Notes under the pieces: model-generated
What the model was told of the DNA's origin: nothing
Seen by the model: only the letters and a program-made list of their open reading frames with translations
Database searches by the model: none
Assembly (NCBI GenBank): GCA_016721825.1
Contig: JADKHI010000002.1
Location: 434,001 to 498,000 of the forward strand
DNA from: Flavobacteriales bacterium
GTDB taxonomy: Bacteria; Bacteroidota; Bacteroidia; Flavobacteriales_F; PHOS-HE28
Length of the DNA: 64,000 bases
Direction: 5' to 3'
Program-made: the position numbers and the translations under genes
Shown: piece after piece, positions 7,669-16,369 of the stretch
Layout of the letters: every line of letters begins with the position of its first letter
Position numbering within the stretch: the first letter of the stretch is position 1

Positions 7669-10254
7669 TCAGGCTTCGGGCGAGCCGTTATCAAGTTCGG
7701 TGCCATTCCCTTCTTCTTCCGTAACGTCGCCGTCCGGAGCAGTGGTACCGTCTTCGCCCAAGGGATCCTCTTCATCCTCGCTGAGCCCGGCGTCCACCTT
7801 GGCCACCGCTGCGATGCTGTCCTTGTCGCGCAGCTCGATCAGGCGCACACCTTGGGTGGCTCGTCCCAGCTCGCGGAGTTCGCTCACGCGGGTACGAATG
7901 GTGATGCCACTGCGGTTGATGATCATCAGTTGGTCATCGTTCATAACGTCCTTGATGGCCACCACCTTGCCGGTCTTCTCGGTGATCTGCAGGGTCTTCA
8001 CGCCTTTTCCACCACGGTTGGTGATGCGATATACATCCTCGCCTTTCTCATCGATCATGCGGGTGCGCTTTCCGTAGCCTTTCTCGCTGACCACCAACAC
8101 CTGTCGCGTGGCGGTATCGGCCTGATCGATCGTGATCATACCGACCACCTCATCGCCATCTTCCAACGACATGCCGCGCACGCCGCTAGCACCGCGACCC
8201 ATGGGGCGTACCCGACTTTCTTCGAAGTGGTTGGCCTTGCCTTCGCGGCTGGCCATGATGATGTGGCTGTTGCCGTTGGTGAGGCGTGCCTCCAGAAGTT
8301 CGTCGCCCTCGCGGATGCCGACGGCGATAATGCCATTGGAACGCGGACGGCTATATGCTTCCAGCGTGGTTTTCTTGATCACCCCTTTCTTGGTGCAGAG
8401 CACTACGAAATGGCTGTTGAGGTATTCCTCGCTCTTCAGGTCCTTCACATTGATGTAGGCCAGCACCTTGTCGTCGCCTTCGATCTGGATGAGGTTCTGG
8501 ATCGCGCGGCCCTTGCTTTGGCGGGTGCCTTCGGGAATGTCGTACACACGCATCCAGTAGCAACGGCCCTTCTGGGTGAAGATGAGCAGGTAGTTGTGGT
8601 TGGTGGCCACGAAAAGGTGCTCGAGGAAGTCCTCGTCACGCGTGGTGGAACCACGGCTGCCCACCCCGCCTCTGCCTTGGGTACGGAACTCGTTGAGCGC
8701 TGTGCGCTTGATGTATCCCAAGTGGCTGATGGTGACCACCACCGCGTCATCGGCGATAAGGTCCTCCATGTTCAGGTCGGCACCGCTGGTCACGATCTGC
8801 GTGCGTCGCTTGTCGCCGTACTTCTCCTTCATCTCCAAGGTCTCGGCCTTGATGATGCCCATGCGCAGGCCTCCGTCGGCCAGTACGGAGCGTAGGTAGG
8901 TGATCAGTTTCATCAGTTCCGCATGCTCGTCGCGGATCTTATCACGCTCCAGGCCGGTGAGGCGCTGCAGGCGCATGTCGAGGATCGCGCGGGATTGGAT
9001 CTCTGACAGGCCGAACTGGGCCATGAGGCCTTCGCGCGCTTCGTCAGGCGTCTGGCTGGCTCGGATCAGGGCGATCACGGCGTCCAGGTGATCCAGAGCG
9101 ATCAGCAGACCTTCCAGGATGTGAGCCCGTTCTTCCGCCTTTCGGAGGTCGAACGTCGTGCGGCGCACCACCACATCGTGGCGGTGATCCACGAATCCGG
9201 CGATCATGTCCTTGAGGTTCAGGAGCATGGGGCGACCGCCCACCAACGCGATGTTGTTCACGCTGAAGCTGGTCTGCAGCGCACTGTACTTGTACAGCTG
9301 ATTGAGCACCACCGTGCCCATGGCCTCACGCTTGACGTCGTAGGCGAGTCGAATACCGGTGCGATCGCTGTAGTCGTTAACGTCGCTCAGGCCCTCAATG
9401 CGCTTCTCGTTCACCAGGTCGGCCACACCCTTGTAGAGCTGCACGGCCTTGTTGGTCTGGAAGGGGATCTCGGTGACAATGATGGTCTCGCGTCCCGTTT
9501 TCACATCCTCTTCAATATGCGCCTTGGCACGGAGCACCACCTTGCCTCGGCCGGTGTGGTAAGCCTCACGGACACCTTCCACACCATAGATCACACCGCC
9601 TGTCGGGAAGTCAGGCCCCTTGATGTGCTCCATCAGGCCATCGATGTCGATGTCCTTGTTGTCGATGTAGGCTACCGTGGCGTCGCAAACCTCGCCGAGG
9701 TTGTGCGGCGGCATGTTGGTGGCCATGCCCACGGCGATGCCTGCGGCGCCGTTGATCAATAGGTTCGGGACCTTGGTCGGCATCACGCTGGGCTCTTCCA
9801 GGGTGTCGTCGAAGTTGGGTCGCATGTCCACCGTCTCCTTATCCAGGTCGGCGAGCACTTCCTCGGCGATCTTTTTCAAGCGGGCCTCGGTGTAACGCAT
9901 GGCGGCGGGGCTGTCCCCGTCGATGCTGCCGAAGTTGCCCTGCCCGTCCACCAAGGGGTAACGCAGGCTCCACTCCTGTGCCATACGGACCATGGCATCA
10001 TACACACTGCCATCACCGTGCGGGTGGTACTTGCCCAGCACTTCACCCACGATACGGGCGCTCTTCTTGTAAGGGCGGTTGCTCAACACGCCGAGGTCCT
10101 GCATGCCATAGAGCACACGGCGGTGCACGGGTTTCAGGCCATCACGCACATCGGGCAGGGCCCGGCTGACGATCACCGACATCGAATAGTCGATGTAAGC
10201 GGTGCGCATTTCGGTCTCGATGTTGATCGGGACGATCTTCTCTCCTTCTGCCAT
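7669..10254 (-). CDS. gyrA: DNA gyrase subunit A
   Basis: 861 residues; a type IIA topoisomerase subunit that breaks and rejoins DNA to introduce negative supercoils together with GyrB. The N-terminal winged-helix and tower region are intact, with active-site Tyr121 in AAMRYTEARL. The quinolone-determining loop reads YHPHGDGSVYD (about 76-86): Gly82 stands where E. coli has Ser83, while the Asp matching E. coli Asp87 is kept. The C-terminal beta-pinwheel holds the GyrA box-like QGRGGVGSRG (about 540), followed by an acidic tail (EDEEDPLGEDG). A TACTTTCG promoter box lies 63 bases upstream. clpC diverges across a 264-base gap. The TPR gene follows. Confidence 0.98.
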   Translation of the reverse strand: MAEGEKIVPINIETEMRTAYIDYSMSVIVSRALPDVRDGLKPVHRRVLYGMQDLGVLSNRPYKKSARIVGEVLGKYHPHGDGSVYDAMVRMAQEWSLRYPLVDGQGNFGSIDGDSPAAMRYTEARLKKIAEEVLADLDKETVDMRPNFDDTLEEPSVMPTKVPNLLINGAAGIAVGMATNMPPHNLGEVCDATVAYIDNKDIDIDGLMEHIKGPDFPTGGVIYGVEGVREAYHTGRGKVVLRAKAHIEEDVKTGRETIIVTEIPFQTNKAVQLYKGVADLVNEKRIEGLSDVNDYSDRTGIRLAYDVKREAMGTVVLNQLYKYSALQTSFSVNNIALVGGRPMLLNLKDMIAGFVDHRHDVVVRRTTFDLRKAEERAHILEGLLIALDHLDAVIALIRASQTPDEAREGLMAQFGLSEIQSRAILDMRLQRLTGLERDKIRDEHAELMKLITYLRSVLADGGLRMGIIKAETLEMKEKYGDKRRTQIVTSGADLNMEDLIADDAVVVTISHLGYIKRTALNEFRTQGRGGVGSRGSTTRDEDFLEHLFVATNHNYLLIFTQKGRCYWMRVYDIPEGTRQSKGRAIQNLIQIEGDDKVLAYINVKDLKSEEYLNSHFVVLCTKKGVIKKTTLEAYSRPRSNGIIAVGIREGDELLEARLTNGNSHIIMASREGKANHFEESRVRPMGRGASGVRGMSLEDGDEVVGMITIDQADTATRQVLVVSEKGYGKRTRMIDEKGEDVYRITNRGGKGVKTLQITEKTGKVVAIKDVMNDDQLMIINRSGITIRTRVSELRELGRATQGVRLIELRDKDSIAAVAKVDAGLSEDEEDPLGEDGTTAPDGDVTEEEGNGTELDNGSPEA

Positions 10255-10317
10255 GGTCGTTCTGTCAGTTCTTCAGCCTTGCATGGTCCTTGCAAGACAC
10301 CCCTTGAAAAGGGAGCC

Positions 10318-10325
10318 CGAAAGTA
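10318..10325 (-). promoter_or_regulatory. -7 promoter element of gyrA (TACTTTCG)
   Basis: Seven of eight matches to TAnnTTTG, 63 bases upstream of the gyrA start in the divergent gyrA/clpC gap. The inverted repeat at 10354-10387 begins 28 bases further upstream, where a regulator could touch the promoter. Confidence 0.5.
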
Positions 10326-10353
10326 GCTTGATCGCACACACCGGAACCCCTGA

Positions 10354-10387
10354 TTTTTCCACAACCACACACGCTTCTGTGGAAAAA
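10354..10387. promoter_or_regulatory. Inverted pair of DnaA-box-like sites between gyrA and clpC
   Basis: TTTTTCCACA (10354-10363) and TGTGGAAAAA (10378-10387) form a perfect 10-bp inverted repeat with a 14-base spacer. Each arm contains TTTTCCACA, which fits the relaxed DnaA box TTWTNCACA. The site is strikingly A/T-rich for this genome and lies between the two divergent promoters. It could bind DnaA or another dimeric regulator, or form a hairpin; binding is inferred, not shown. Confidence 0.4.
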
Positions 10388-10430
10388 AGGACCGATGGCT
10401 GAAATGACCACCCGATGCCCGTTGGATAGC

Positions 10431-10460
10431 TTGCCCCCGCTGGGGATGCACCTACCTTCG
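10431..10460 (+). promoter_or_regulatory. Promoter of clpC (TTG-N19-TACCTTCG)
   Basis: A -33-like TTG (10431-10433) is separated by 19 bases from TACCTTCG (10453-10460). This matches the Bacteroidota TTTG-N19-21-TAnnTTTG arrangement with one change in each box. It ends 58 bases before the clpC start. Confidence 0.6.
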
Positions 10461-10518
10461 CTACGCAAGGGAACAACGCAGCCCGGACCTACGTTCCACT
10501 GAAGACCGAACGAACCAA

Positions 10519-13128
10519 ATGGACGCCAAATTCTCACCCAAGGTCAGGGATGTCATCACGTACAGTCGTGAGGAAGCCCTGCGTCTGGGACACAACTACA
10601 TCGGCATCGAGCACATCCTGCTCGGCCTTATCCGTGATGGAGAGGGTAACGCCGTAAAGATCCTCAAGCGCTTGGATGTGGACCTGGACGAGCTCCGCAA
10701 GGTGGTCGAGGGGTCCATGGAACCGGCCAGTGCCATGCGTCCGCCCGATAAGGACAAGATCACCTTGATCAAGCAGGCCGAGAAGATGTTGAAGATCACC
10801 TTCCTGGAAGCCAAGCTGTTCAAGAGCCCCAACATCGACACCGAGCACTTGTTGCTCAGCATGTTGAAGGACGAGGACAACCTTGCCACCCGTACCCTCC
10901 ACAAGTTCCAAGTGGACTACGAAAGCGTGAAGAACGAGATCGATACCATTTTGGCCGACGGCGGCGTGAAGCCGGGCAAGAGCTCGCCCAAGGCCCAAGG
11001 CCCGCAAAGCACCGACGATGACGATGAGGAGGGCGGCACCTTCTCCGGCAGCGGCGGACAGCGCAAGCAGGGCGACAGCAAGAGCAAGACCCCCGTGCTG
11101 GACAACTTCGGTCGCGACCTGACCAAGATGGCCGAAGAAGGCAAGTTGGACCCCATCGTTGGTCGGGAGAAGGAGATCGAGCGGGTGAGCCAGATCCTGA
11201 GCCGCCGCAAGAAGAACAACCCCGTACTGATCGGCGAACCCGGTGTGGGCAAGAGCGCCATTGCGGAAGGCTTGGCCCTGCGCATCATCCAACGCAAAGT
11301 GAGCCGCGTGCTGTTCGGCAAGCGCATCGTGGCCCTGGACATCGCCAGTCTCGTGGCGGGCACGAAATACCGCGGTCAGTTCGAAGAGCGTATGAAGGCG
11401 GTGATGAACGAGCTGGAGAACAGCCCGGATGTCATCCTTTTCATCGACGAGATCCACACCATCGTGGGTGCCGGTGGCGCCTCGGGTTCCTTGGACGCCA
11501 GCAACATGTTCAAGCCCGCCTTGGCGCGCGGCGAGATCCAGTGCATCGGCGCCACCACCTTGGACGAGTTCCGCCAGTACATCGAGAAGGATGGCGCCTT
11601 GGAGCGTCGCTTTCAGAAGGTGCTTGTGGAGCCCACCAGCGTTGATGAGACCATCCAGATCCTCAACAACATCAAGGAGAAGTACGAGGATCACCACAAC
11701 GTGAACTTCACGCCCGAGGCCATCGACGCCTGCGTGAAGCTCACCAACCGCTACATCACCGACCGCCACCTTCCCGACAAGGCGATCGATGCCATGGACG
11801 AGGCCGGCAGCCGCGTGCACATCAGCAACATCGTGGTGCCCAAGGCCATCCTGGAGGTCGAAGGGAAGATCGAGGAAGTGAAGGAGGAAAAGAACAAGGT
11901 GGTGCGCAGCCAGCGCTATGAAGAGGCTGCCAAGCTGCGCGACAAGGAGCGCCAACTGCTGGAGGAGCTTGACCGCGCGAAGAAGCAGTGGGAGGAAGAG
12001 AGCAAGACACACCGCACCACCGTCAGCGAAGACAACGTGGCCGAGGTGGTGGCCATGATGAGCGGCATTCCTGTGACCCGTATCGCAGAGAAGGAAAGTG
12101 GCAAGCTGCGGCGCATGAAGGAGGAGATGCAGGGCATGGTCATCGGGCAGGACGAGGCGGTCGCCAAGGTGGTGAAGGCCATCCAGAGGAACCGCGCTGG
12201 TCTGAAGGACCCCAACCGCCCTATTGGCAGTTTCATCTTCCTCGGCCCCACGGGTGTGGGTAAGACACAGCTCGCCAAGGAACTGGCGAAGTACCTCTTC
12301 GACACCGATGAGGCCTTGATCCGGATCGACATGAGCGAGTACATGGAGAAATTCTCCGTGAGCCGCCTGATCGGTGCGCCTCCGGGCTACGTAGGCTACG
12401 AGGAAGGTGGTCAGCTTACCGAAAAGGTGCGTCGTCGCCCCTACTCCATCGTGCTGCTCGACGAGATCGAGAAAGCGCACCCGGATGTTTTCAACTTGCT
12501 GTTGCAGGCCTTGGACGATGGGCAGATGACCGACAGCTTGGGCCGTCGCATCGACTTCAAGAACGCCATCATCATCATGACCTCGAACATCGGGGCGCGC
12601 GACCTGCAGGACTACGGCAAGGGCGTGGGCTTCGGCACCACCGCCAAGGACGCCGCCAGTGATGAGAACAACCGCGGCATCGTGGAGAAAGCGCTGCGCA
12701 AGGCCTTCGCTCCCGAGTTCTTGAACCGGATCGACGACATCGTGATGTTCAACTCGCTGAAGCGCGAGGACATCCACAAGATCATCGACATCGAGCTGGG
12801 GCACTTGTATAAGCGCATCAGCGAGCTGGGCTACGAACTGAAGCTCACCGACGAGGCGAAGGACTTCCTGGCCGAGAAGGGCTACGACGAGAAGTTCGGT
12901 GCCCGCCCCCTGAAGCGTGCGATCCAGAAATTCATCGAGGACCCCATGGCCGAGGAGATCATCAACCAGGCCATTGAGGAAGGCGACAAGATCAGCATCG
13001 CCCTCACCAAGGAGAAGGACGCGCTCGCCATCAAGGTGGTGAAGGGCAAGAAGAAGGTGAGCAAGGGCGAAGGCAGCAATAACGGCGATACCAAGGAACT
13101 GCCGCCAGCAGGCGACACACCTGCCTGA
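10519..13128 (+). CDS. clpC: ATP-dependent Clp protease ATP-binding subunit ClpC
   Basis: 869 residues; an HSP100 unfoldase that feeds proteins to ClpP. Domains in order: two N-terminal Clp repeats (about 5-145); an acidic/Ser linker (about 155-190); AAA+ module 1 with Walker A GEPGVGKS (about 239) and Walker B LFIDEIHT; a coiled middle domain with a UVR-like motif (RSQRYEEAAKLRDKER, about 455-475), which separates ClpC from ClpA and ClpB; AAA+ module 2 with Walker A GPTGVGKT (about 576) and LLDEIEKAHPDV; and a ClpP-docking VGF loop (GKGVGFGTT, about 700). The C-terminal tail is rich in Lys, Gly and Pro. A recognisable promoter precedes it and a strong terminator follows. Confidence 0.97.
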   Translation: MDAKFSPKVRDVITYSREEALRLGHNYIGIEHILLGLIRDGEGNAVKILKRLDVDLDELRKVVEGSMEPASAMRPPDKDKITLIKQAEKMLKITFLEAKLFKSPNIDTEHLLLSMLKDEDNLATRTLHKFQVDYESVKNEIDTILADGGVKPGKSSPKAQGPQSTDDDDEEGGTFSGSGGQRKQGDSKSKTPVLDNFGRDLTKMAEEGKLDPIVGREKEIERVSQILSRRKKNNPVLIGEPGVGKSAIAEGLALRIIQRKVSRVLFGKRIVALDIASLVAGTKYRGQFEERMKAVMNELENSPDVILFIDEIHTIVGAGGASGSLDASNMFKPALARGEIQCIGATTLDEFRQYIEKDGALERRFQKVLVEPTSVDETIQILNNIKEKYEDHHNVNFTPEAIDACVKLTNRYITDRHLPDKAIDAMDEAGSRVHISNIVVPKAILEVEGKIEEVKEEKNKVVRSQRYEEAAKLRDKERQLLEELDRAKKQWEEESKTHRTTVSEDNVAEVVAMMSGIPVTRIAEKESGKLRRMKEEMQGMVIGQDEAVAKVVKAIQRNRAGLKDPNRPIGSFIFLGPTGVGKTQLAKELAKYLFDTDEALIRIDMSEYMEKFSVSRLIGAPPGYVGYEEGGQLTEKVRRRPYSIVLLDEIEKAHPDVFNLLLQALDDGQMTDSLGRRIDFKNAIIIMTSNIGARDLQDYGKGVGFGTTAKDAASDENNRGIVEKALRKAFAPEFLNRIDDIVMFNSLKREDIHKIIDIELGHLYKRISELGYELKLTDEAKDFLAEKGYDEKFGARPLKRAIQKFIEDPMAEEIINQAIEEGDKISIALTKEKDALAIKVVKGKKKVSKGEGSNNGDTKELPPAGDTPA

Positions 13129-13148
13129 CGGAGATCCTGATGCAAGGC

Positions 13149-13178
13149 GAAGCCCCGGTCATTGGCCGGGGCTTCTTC
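13149..13178 (+). terminator. Hairpin terminator after clpC
   Basis: A perfect 10-bp stem GAAGCCCCGG (13149-13158) / CCGGGGCTTC (13166-13175) with a 7-base loop, followed by TTCATT. It lies between convergent genes and could also serve the minus-strand gene ending at 13199. Confidence 0.75.
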
Positions 13179-13198
13179 ATTCCATGAACGGAATGCAA

Positions 13199-13870
13199 CT
13201 ACCAGTTCGGGCCTTCCTGGGACTTGGTGAAACGCGTGCTGAAGCCGAGCCCGATGGTGATGTACTGATAGGGCTCACTGGGGCCTTTGTCCGTGCGACC
13301 AGGATAGCTATCGAGGCAGAGCAGGTCCGGGGTCATTCGGGATTCATCATGTTCATAGCCGAGCAGAAGGCCGAAGGCCAGGTTATCCGATGCGTGCACG
13401 AAGTAGCTGACATTCGCGCCCCAGAAAAGGCCTTGTTGAGTGCGGGGCTCAGCACAATTCGCACAGTTCCACGTGTACTTGCTGCTGCCCATCTGCGCCG
13501 CGAACTGGTAGTAGGTGATCGGGCCGGTGTAATGCTCGTATTGCAGCTGTCCGTAGAAGGTCCAGCGGCGCACATCCCCGGCGATATTGGCGGGTGCCAG
13601 TGCATTCTCGCGGAGATCGAAAAGAGACCCCTTCGCTCCCACCCCAAGCCCCAAGCCCTGCTTCACCACAGGCACTTGGAACTTGAAGTCCAACTGCCCA
13701 ACGGCATCGGTCACCTCCTTGAACATATTGTTGACCACGGGTACCGGTAGCACCAAAAAGCCCTGAAGACTGGGCTTCGGTTCCGGCTTACGCACCTTCT
13801 TTTCCTGCCCTTGTGCCGTTGCGGCGGCCAGCAGCAGACCGAGGGTCAGCACGAAGTACGTTCTGCTCAT
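13199..13870 (-). CDS. Putative outer-membrane beta-barrel protein
   Basis: 223 residues with a cleavable signal peptide (MSRTYFVLTLGLLLAAATAQ). The mature part alternates polar and hydrophobic residues with many aromatics and Gly (for example FYGQLQYEHYTGPITYYQFA and FGLLLGYEHDES). It ends with a transmembrane-strand-like segment (YQYITIGLGFSTRF), as expected of a small beta-barrel. A Cys pair (CANC, about 137) may form a disulfide. Its ATG overlaps the end of the preceding membrane gene by 4 bases, so it is third in the DUF493 operon. No specific family recognised. Confidence 0.68.
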   Translation of the reverse strand: MSRTYFVLTLGLLLAAATAQGQEKKVRKPEPKPSLQGFLVLPVPVVNNMFKEVTDAVGQLDFKFQVPVVKQGLGLGVGAKGSLFDLRENALAPANIAGDVRRWTFYGQLQYEHYTGPITYYQFAAQMGSSKYTWNCANCAEPRTQQGLFWGANVSYFVHASDNLAFGLLLGYEHDESRMTPDLLCLDSYPGRTDKGPSEPYQYITIGLGFSTRFTKSQEGPNW

Positions 13871-14256
13871 CGCTGTTGAAGACGGAAGAGACGGACCGTT
13901 CGTTGTGTCGCCGTGGAAAGTTGGAAGAAATGTTCGCCGTCCTCCAAGGCAGGCAGGGGCAGTTCAAAGGTGTGCTCGCCGGGCGTAAAGGTCCTTGAAG
14001 GCCAGGCATACAAGGGGGAATGGTCGCGATCCACGAGGTGAGCGTGAAGTTCCTGATCCAAGGGAACAAGCACTTCCACATGTAACCGCGCTGGGTGGTA
14101 GGCCACCTGCAGGCCAAGCAGTTCGGCGTGCAGCGGCGCGGGAAGGTCCCTGGCCATCACGTTCCGCTTGAAGCGACGCCACAGCAGCGCCACCACCAGG
14201 ATGGTCAGCGACAGCAACAAGGTCAGACGTACGTTCTCGATCAGGTCCATGTTCAC
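13867..14256 (-). CDS. Hypothetical single-pass membrane protein, second gene of the DUF493 operon
   Basis: 129 residues if translation starts at GTG 14256, which overlaps the DUF493 stop by 4 bases (GTGA). ATG 14250 two codons later is an equally possible start. One N-terminal transmembrane helix (about 9-25, LTLLLSLTILVVALLW) is followed by Arg/Lys residues. The soluble domain has beta-type alternation and resembles a small immunoglobulin-like fold (HARLHVEVLVPLDQEL-like strands, FTPGEHTFELPLPAL). Tight overlaps on both sides point to translational coupling with its neighbours. Function unknown. Confidence 0.6.
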   Translation of the reverse strand: MNMDLIENVRLTLLLSLTILVVALLWRRFKRNVMARDLPAPLHAELLGLQVAYHPARLHVEVLVPLDQELHAHLVDRDHSPLYAWPSRTFTPGEHTFELPLPALEDGEHFFQLSTATQRTVRLFRLQQR

Positions 14257-14528
14257 AGCACGATCACACCCTCTATCTCACTGGCACCCACATATCGTTG
14301 CACCACGTCCTCGGCATTCATCATCACTTCGCGGATCGTAAGGCTGAGGTACTTGCCCCCGCTGGAATACCGCCGCAGGATCTCGGACTCCGCCGGGAAC
14401 AATGCGGTGATCTTGTCGATGCGCGCCTGATCGGGCTCACAGATGAACTTGAACATGTACACCGAGGGCCACTCGTGCACCTGATCCAGTCGTTCGCGCA
14501 ACCTGGCCTGTACTTCTTCGCTCAGCAT
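14253..14528 (-). CDS. DUF493 family protein (YbeD-like)
   Basis: 91 residues, the usual size for DUF493/YbeD, a small ferredoxin-like alpha/beta protein of unknown role. Recognisable features are WPSVYMFKFICEPDQ near the N-terminus, KITALFP, the SSGGKYLSLTIREVM core and the C-terminal IEGVIVL strand. It is the first gene of a minus-strand operon with two exported or membrane proteins joined by 4-base overlaps. A consensus TACCTTTG box lies only 7 bases upstream of the ATG, so a leaderless mRNA is likely. Confidence 0.82.
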   Translation of the reverse strand: MLSEEVQARLRERLDQVHEWPSVYMFKFICEPDQARIDKITALFPAESEILRRYSSGGKYLSLTIREVMMNAEDVVQRYVGASEIEGVIVL

Positions 14529-14535
14529 ACCTTGT

Positions 14536-14543
14536 CAAAGGTA
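14536..14543 (-). promoter_or_regulatory. -7 promoter element of the DUF493 operon (TACCTTTG)
   Basis: Exact match to TAnnTTTG, with only 7 bases between it and the DUF493 ATG (14528). The expected transcription start falls at or next to the start codon. Confidence 0.55.
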
Positions 14544-14591
14544 CCGCCGTGCGATCGAACCTTTCGGCATGAAGCGTGTACCGCTTTCCGA

Positions 14592-15737
14592 ATGATGCCC
14601 TTCCCCCACCACCGACGCGCCCTCTGGACCGCCCTGCTGCTGGCCTTCAACGGCGTGCTGATGGCCCAGGCGAACACCGAGGCTCCGAAGACCGACGCCC
14701 AGGTGACCCAAGCCCGGGCGGCCGCTCTGGAGACCTACCAAGGTGCCTGGAACGTGGGTCAACAGCGGGACGCCGCGGAGCTGTGGAACACCATCCGCAC
14801 CGAACAGCCCGCCAACACCGAAGCACAGTACAACTACTTCCGCAGCACCCGTAACAGTAGCCTGGCCACCAACAACGGCCGGATCCCTGCTTCGGATAAA
14901 GCCACATTGGAGGGCGCTGCCAACGAGCTAGAGCGCGTTGCCCCTGGCAGCTTCGAAAGCAACATGGCCAATTTCTACCTCGGCTACCCGGACCGTGCGG
15001 CGTTCACCGAGCTCGGCAAGGCCTACCAGAAGGCCCCGGACCGCACCGAGCTGATCGGCCCCATGATCGACCGGGCCATGCTCGATAACGACGGCGCATC
15101 CTTGGAACGTTGGACCCGAGCGCTGCGCACACGCGGCGGCCTGGCCCCCGGACTGATCGATGCGGCCTCAGACCTGCTCCAAAGTGTTGATGCCAACGGC
15201 ATCGTGTTCACCAATGGCGACATGGACACATACCCTGCCGTGGCAGCCCAAGTGGTGGACCAGCAACGCACCGATGTTCTGGTAGTGGACCAGCGCTTGC
15301 TCGCTGACCCCGGTTACCGTGCGCAGGTCTGGTCGGCTTCGGATGCTTCGGGAACCGCTCCTGGGCCCGGCCCTTCGTATGCCAAGGCCTTGTGTACCAG
15401 TACGGACCGCCCAGTGTTCCTGGCGCTCAGCCTGGATCCGAGCTGGTTCCAAGCGCTCCGCGGTCAACTATACGCTTCGGGCCTTGCCTTTCGCCTGAGC
15501 AACACACCGCAGGAGAACATCCCTGTGCTTGAAGCGCGGTGGGGTCTGTTGCGCAAGCCTGCGAACGCCGGTCCGATGAGCCGCAACTACCTGCTGCCGG
15601 CCACCGTGCTTCTGCAACACTACCGCAGCATGGACGATGAAGCGAACAGCAGCCGGATGGAAGCGGAGCTACGGAAGTTCGCCGAGCGCATCGGCGCCAC
15701 CCCTGAGCTGTACAAGGCCGGCATCCTCAAGCACTGA
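14592..15737 (+). CDS. Exported protein of unknown function, first gene of an ECF sigma operon
   Basis: 381 residues. ATG 14592 is chosen because a signal peptide follows (basic N-terminus, ALWTALLLAFNGVLMAQA). The open frame reaches upstream to 14298, but that part overlaps the divergent DUF493 gene and its promoter. The N-terminal half is Ala/Glu-rich and helical, like degenerate TPRs. Around residues 205-235 the text IVFTNGDMDTYPAV...RTDVLVVD resembles the TNGDNDTFP motif I associate with the exported part of some Bacteroidota DUF2723-type proteins; this is only a hint. It ends 2 bases before the sigma factor gene, so the three genes are probably one transcript. Confidence 0.72.
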   Translation: MMPFPHHRRALWTALLLAFNGVLMAQANTEAPKTDAQVTQARAAALETYQGAWNVGQQRDAAELWNTIRTEQPANTEAQYNYFRSTRNSSLATNNGRIPASDKATLEGAANELERVAPGSFESNMANFYLGYPDRAAFTELGKAYQKAPDRTELIGPMIDRAMLDNDGASLERWTRALRTRGGLAPGLIDAASDLLQSVDANGIVFTNGDMDTYPAVAAQVVDQQRTDVLVVDQRLLADPGYRAQVWSASDASGTAPGPGPSYAKALCTSTDRPVFLALSLDPSWFQALRGQLYASGLAFRLSNTPQENIPVLEARWGLLRKPANAGPMSRNYLLPATVLLQHYRSMDDEANSSRMEAELRKFAERIGATPELYKAGILKH

Positions 15738-15739
15738 TC

Positions 15740-16369
15740 ATGGCCTTCTTCCGAACTGACCTCACCGGCCTGAGCGACGAGCGCCTGATGGAGCTTGTGG
15801 TCCGGGGCGACGAGCGTGCGTTCGGGGCCCTGTATGATCGGTATCGGCGCAAGCTCCTCACCTACTTCCACCGCATGTTGTGGCAGGACCGTGAGCGAGC
15901 GCAGGACTTCATGCAGGACCTCTTCGCCAAGATCGCCCAGCGACCGGAGAGCTATGACCCAGCTCGACCCTTCAGCACATGGTTGTACAGCGTGGCCAAC
16001 AACATGTGCAAGAACGAGTACCGCCGGGAGGAAGTACGACGTACCGCTGCACCTCGATTGAAAGCAGAGACCGACCACATCCAAGCCATCCACGGGGACG
16101 GCGTGGACCGAGCCAACTTCCGCGAACGCCTCGATGTTGAACTGGACAAGTTGGATCCCGACCACAAGGCCACTTTCGTGATGCGCTACCACGAGGACCT
16201 GGCCATCAAGGAGATCGCGGTGGCCTTCGGTTGTTCGGAGGGCACGGTGAAGTCGCGCCTGTTCTACACCTTGAAGAAGCTGGCGGCCCGCCTCAAGGAA
16301 TTCGACCCCAAAGCCCTGCACCAAACTCAGGCGCCCTTAAGCGGGCGCAGCGACGATGGAACGACGTGA
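15740..16369 (+). CDS. RNA polymerase sigma-70 factor, ECF family
   Basis: 209 residues. Region 2 is clear (about 12-80): LSDERLMELVVRGDERAFG, LYDRYRRKLLTYF, the DRERAQDFMQDLF core-binding segment and PFSTWLYSVANNMC of the -10 recognition helix. Region 4 (about 135-190) carries LDPDHKATFVMRYHEDLAIKEIA and the helix-turn-helix CSEGTVKSRLFYTLKKLA. ECF factors redirect RNA polymerase to a regulon under control of an anti-sigma factor. The next gene overlaps by 14 bases and encodes a membrane protein of anti-sigma layout, so the pair is probably a signalling unit. Target genes are unknown. Confidence 0.93.
   Translation: MAFFRTDLTGLSDERLMELVVRGDERAFGALYDRYRRKLLTYFHRMLWQDRERAQDFMQDLFAKIAQRPESYDPARPFSTWLYSVANNMCKNEYRREEVRRTAAPRLKAETDHIQAIHGDGVDRANFRERLDVELDKLDPDHKATFVMRYHEDLAIKEIAVAFGCSEGTVKSRLFYTLKKLAARLKEFDPKALHQTQAPLSGRSDDGTT

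Noticed and set aside
10534..12804. A very long open frame antisense to clpC (and similar ones antisense to gyrA, GH92 and the cyclase)
   Set aside because: High-GC codon use creates open antisense frames; the sense frames have full protein families with all motifs, while the antisense products are low-complexity His/Leu/Val-rich text.
14298..14591. N-terminal extension of the exported protein at 14592
   Set aside because: It overlaps the divergent DUF493 gene and its promoter and hides the signal peptide, which begins cleanly at 14592.
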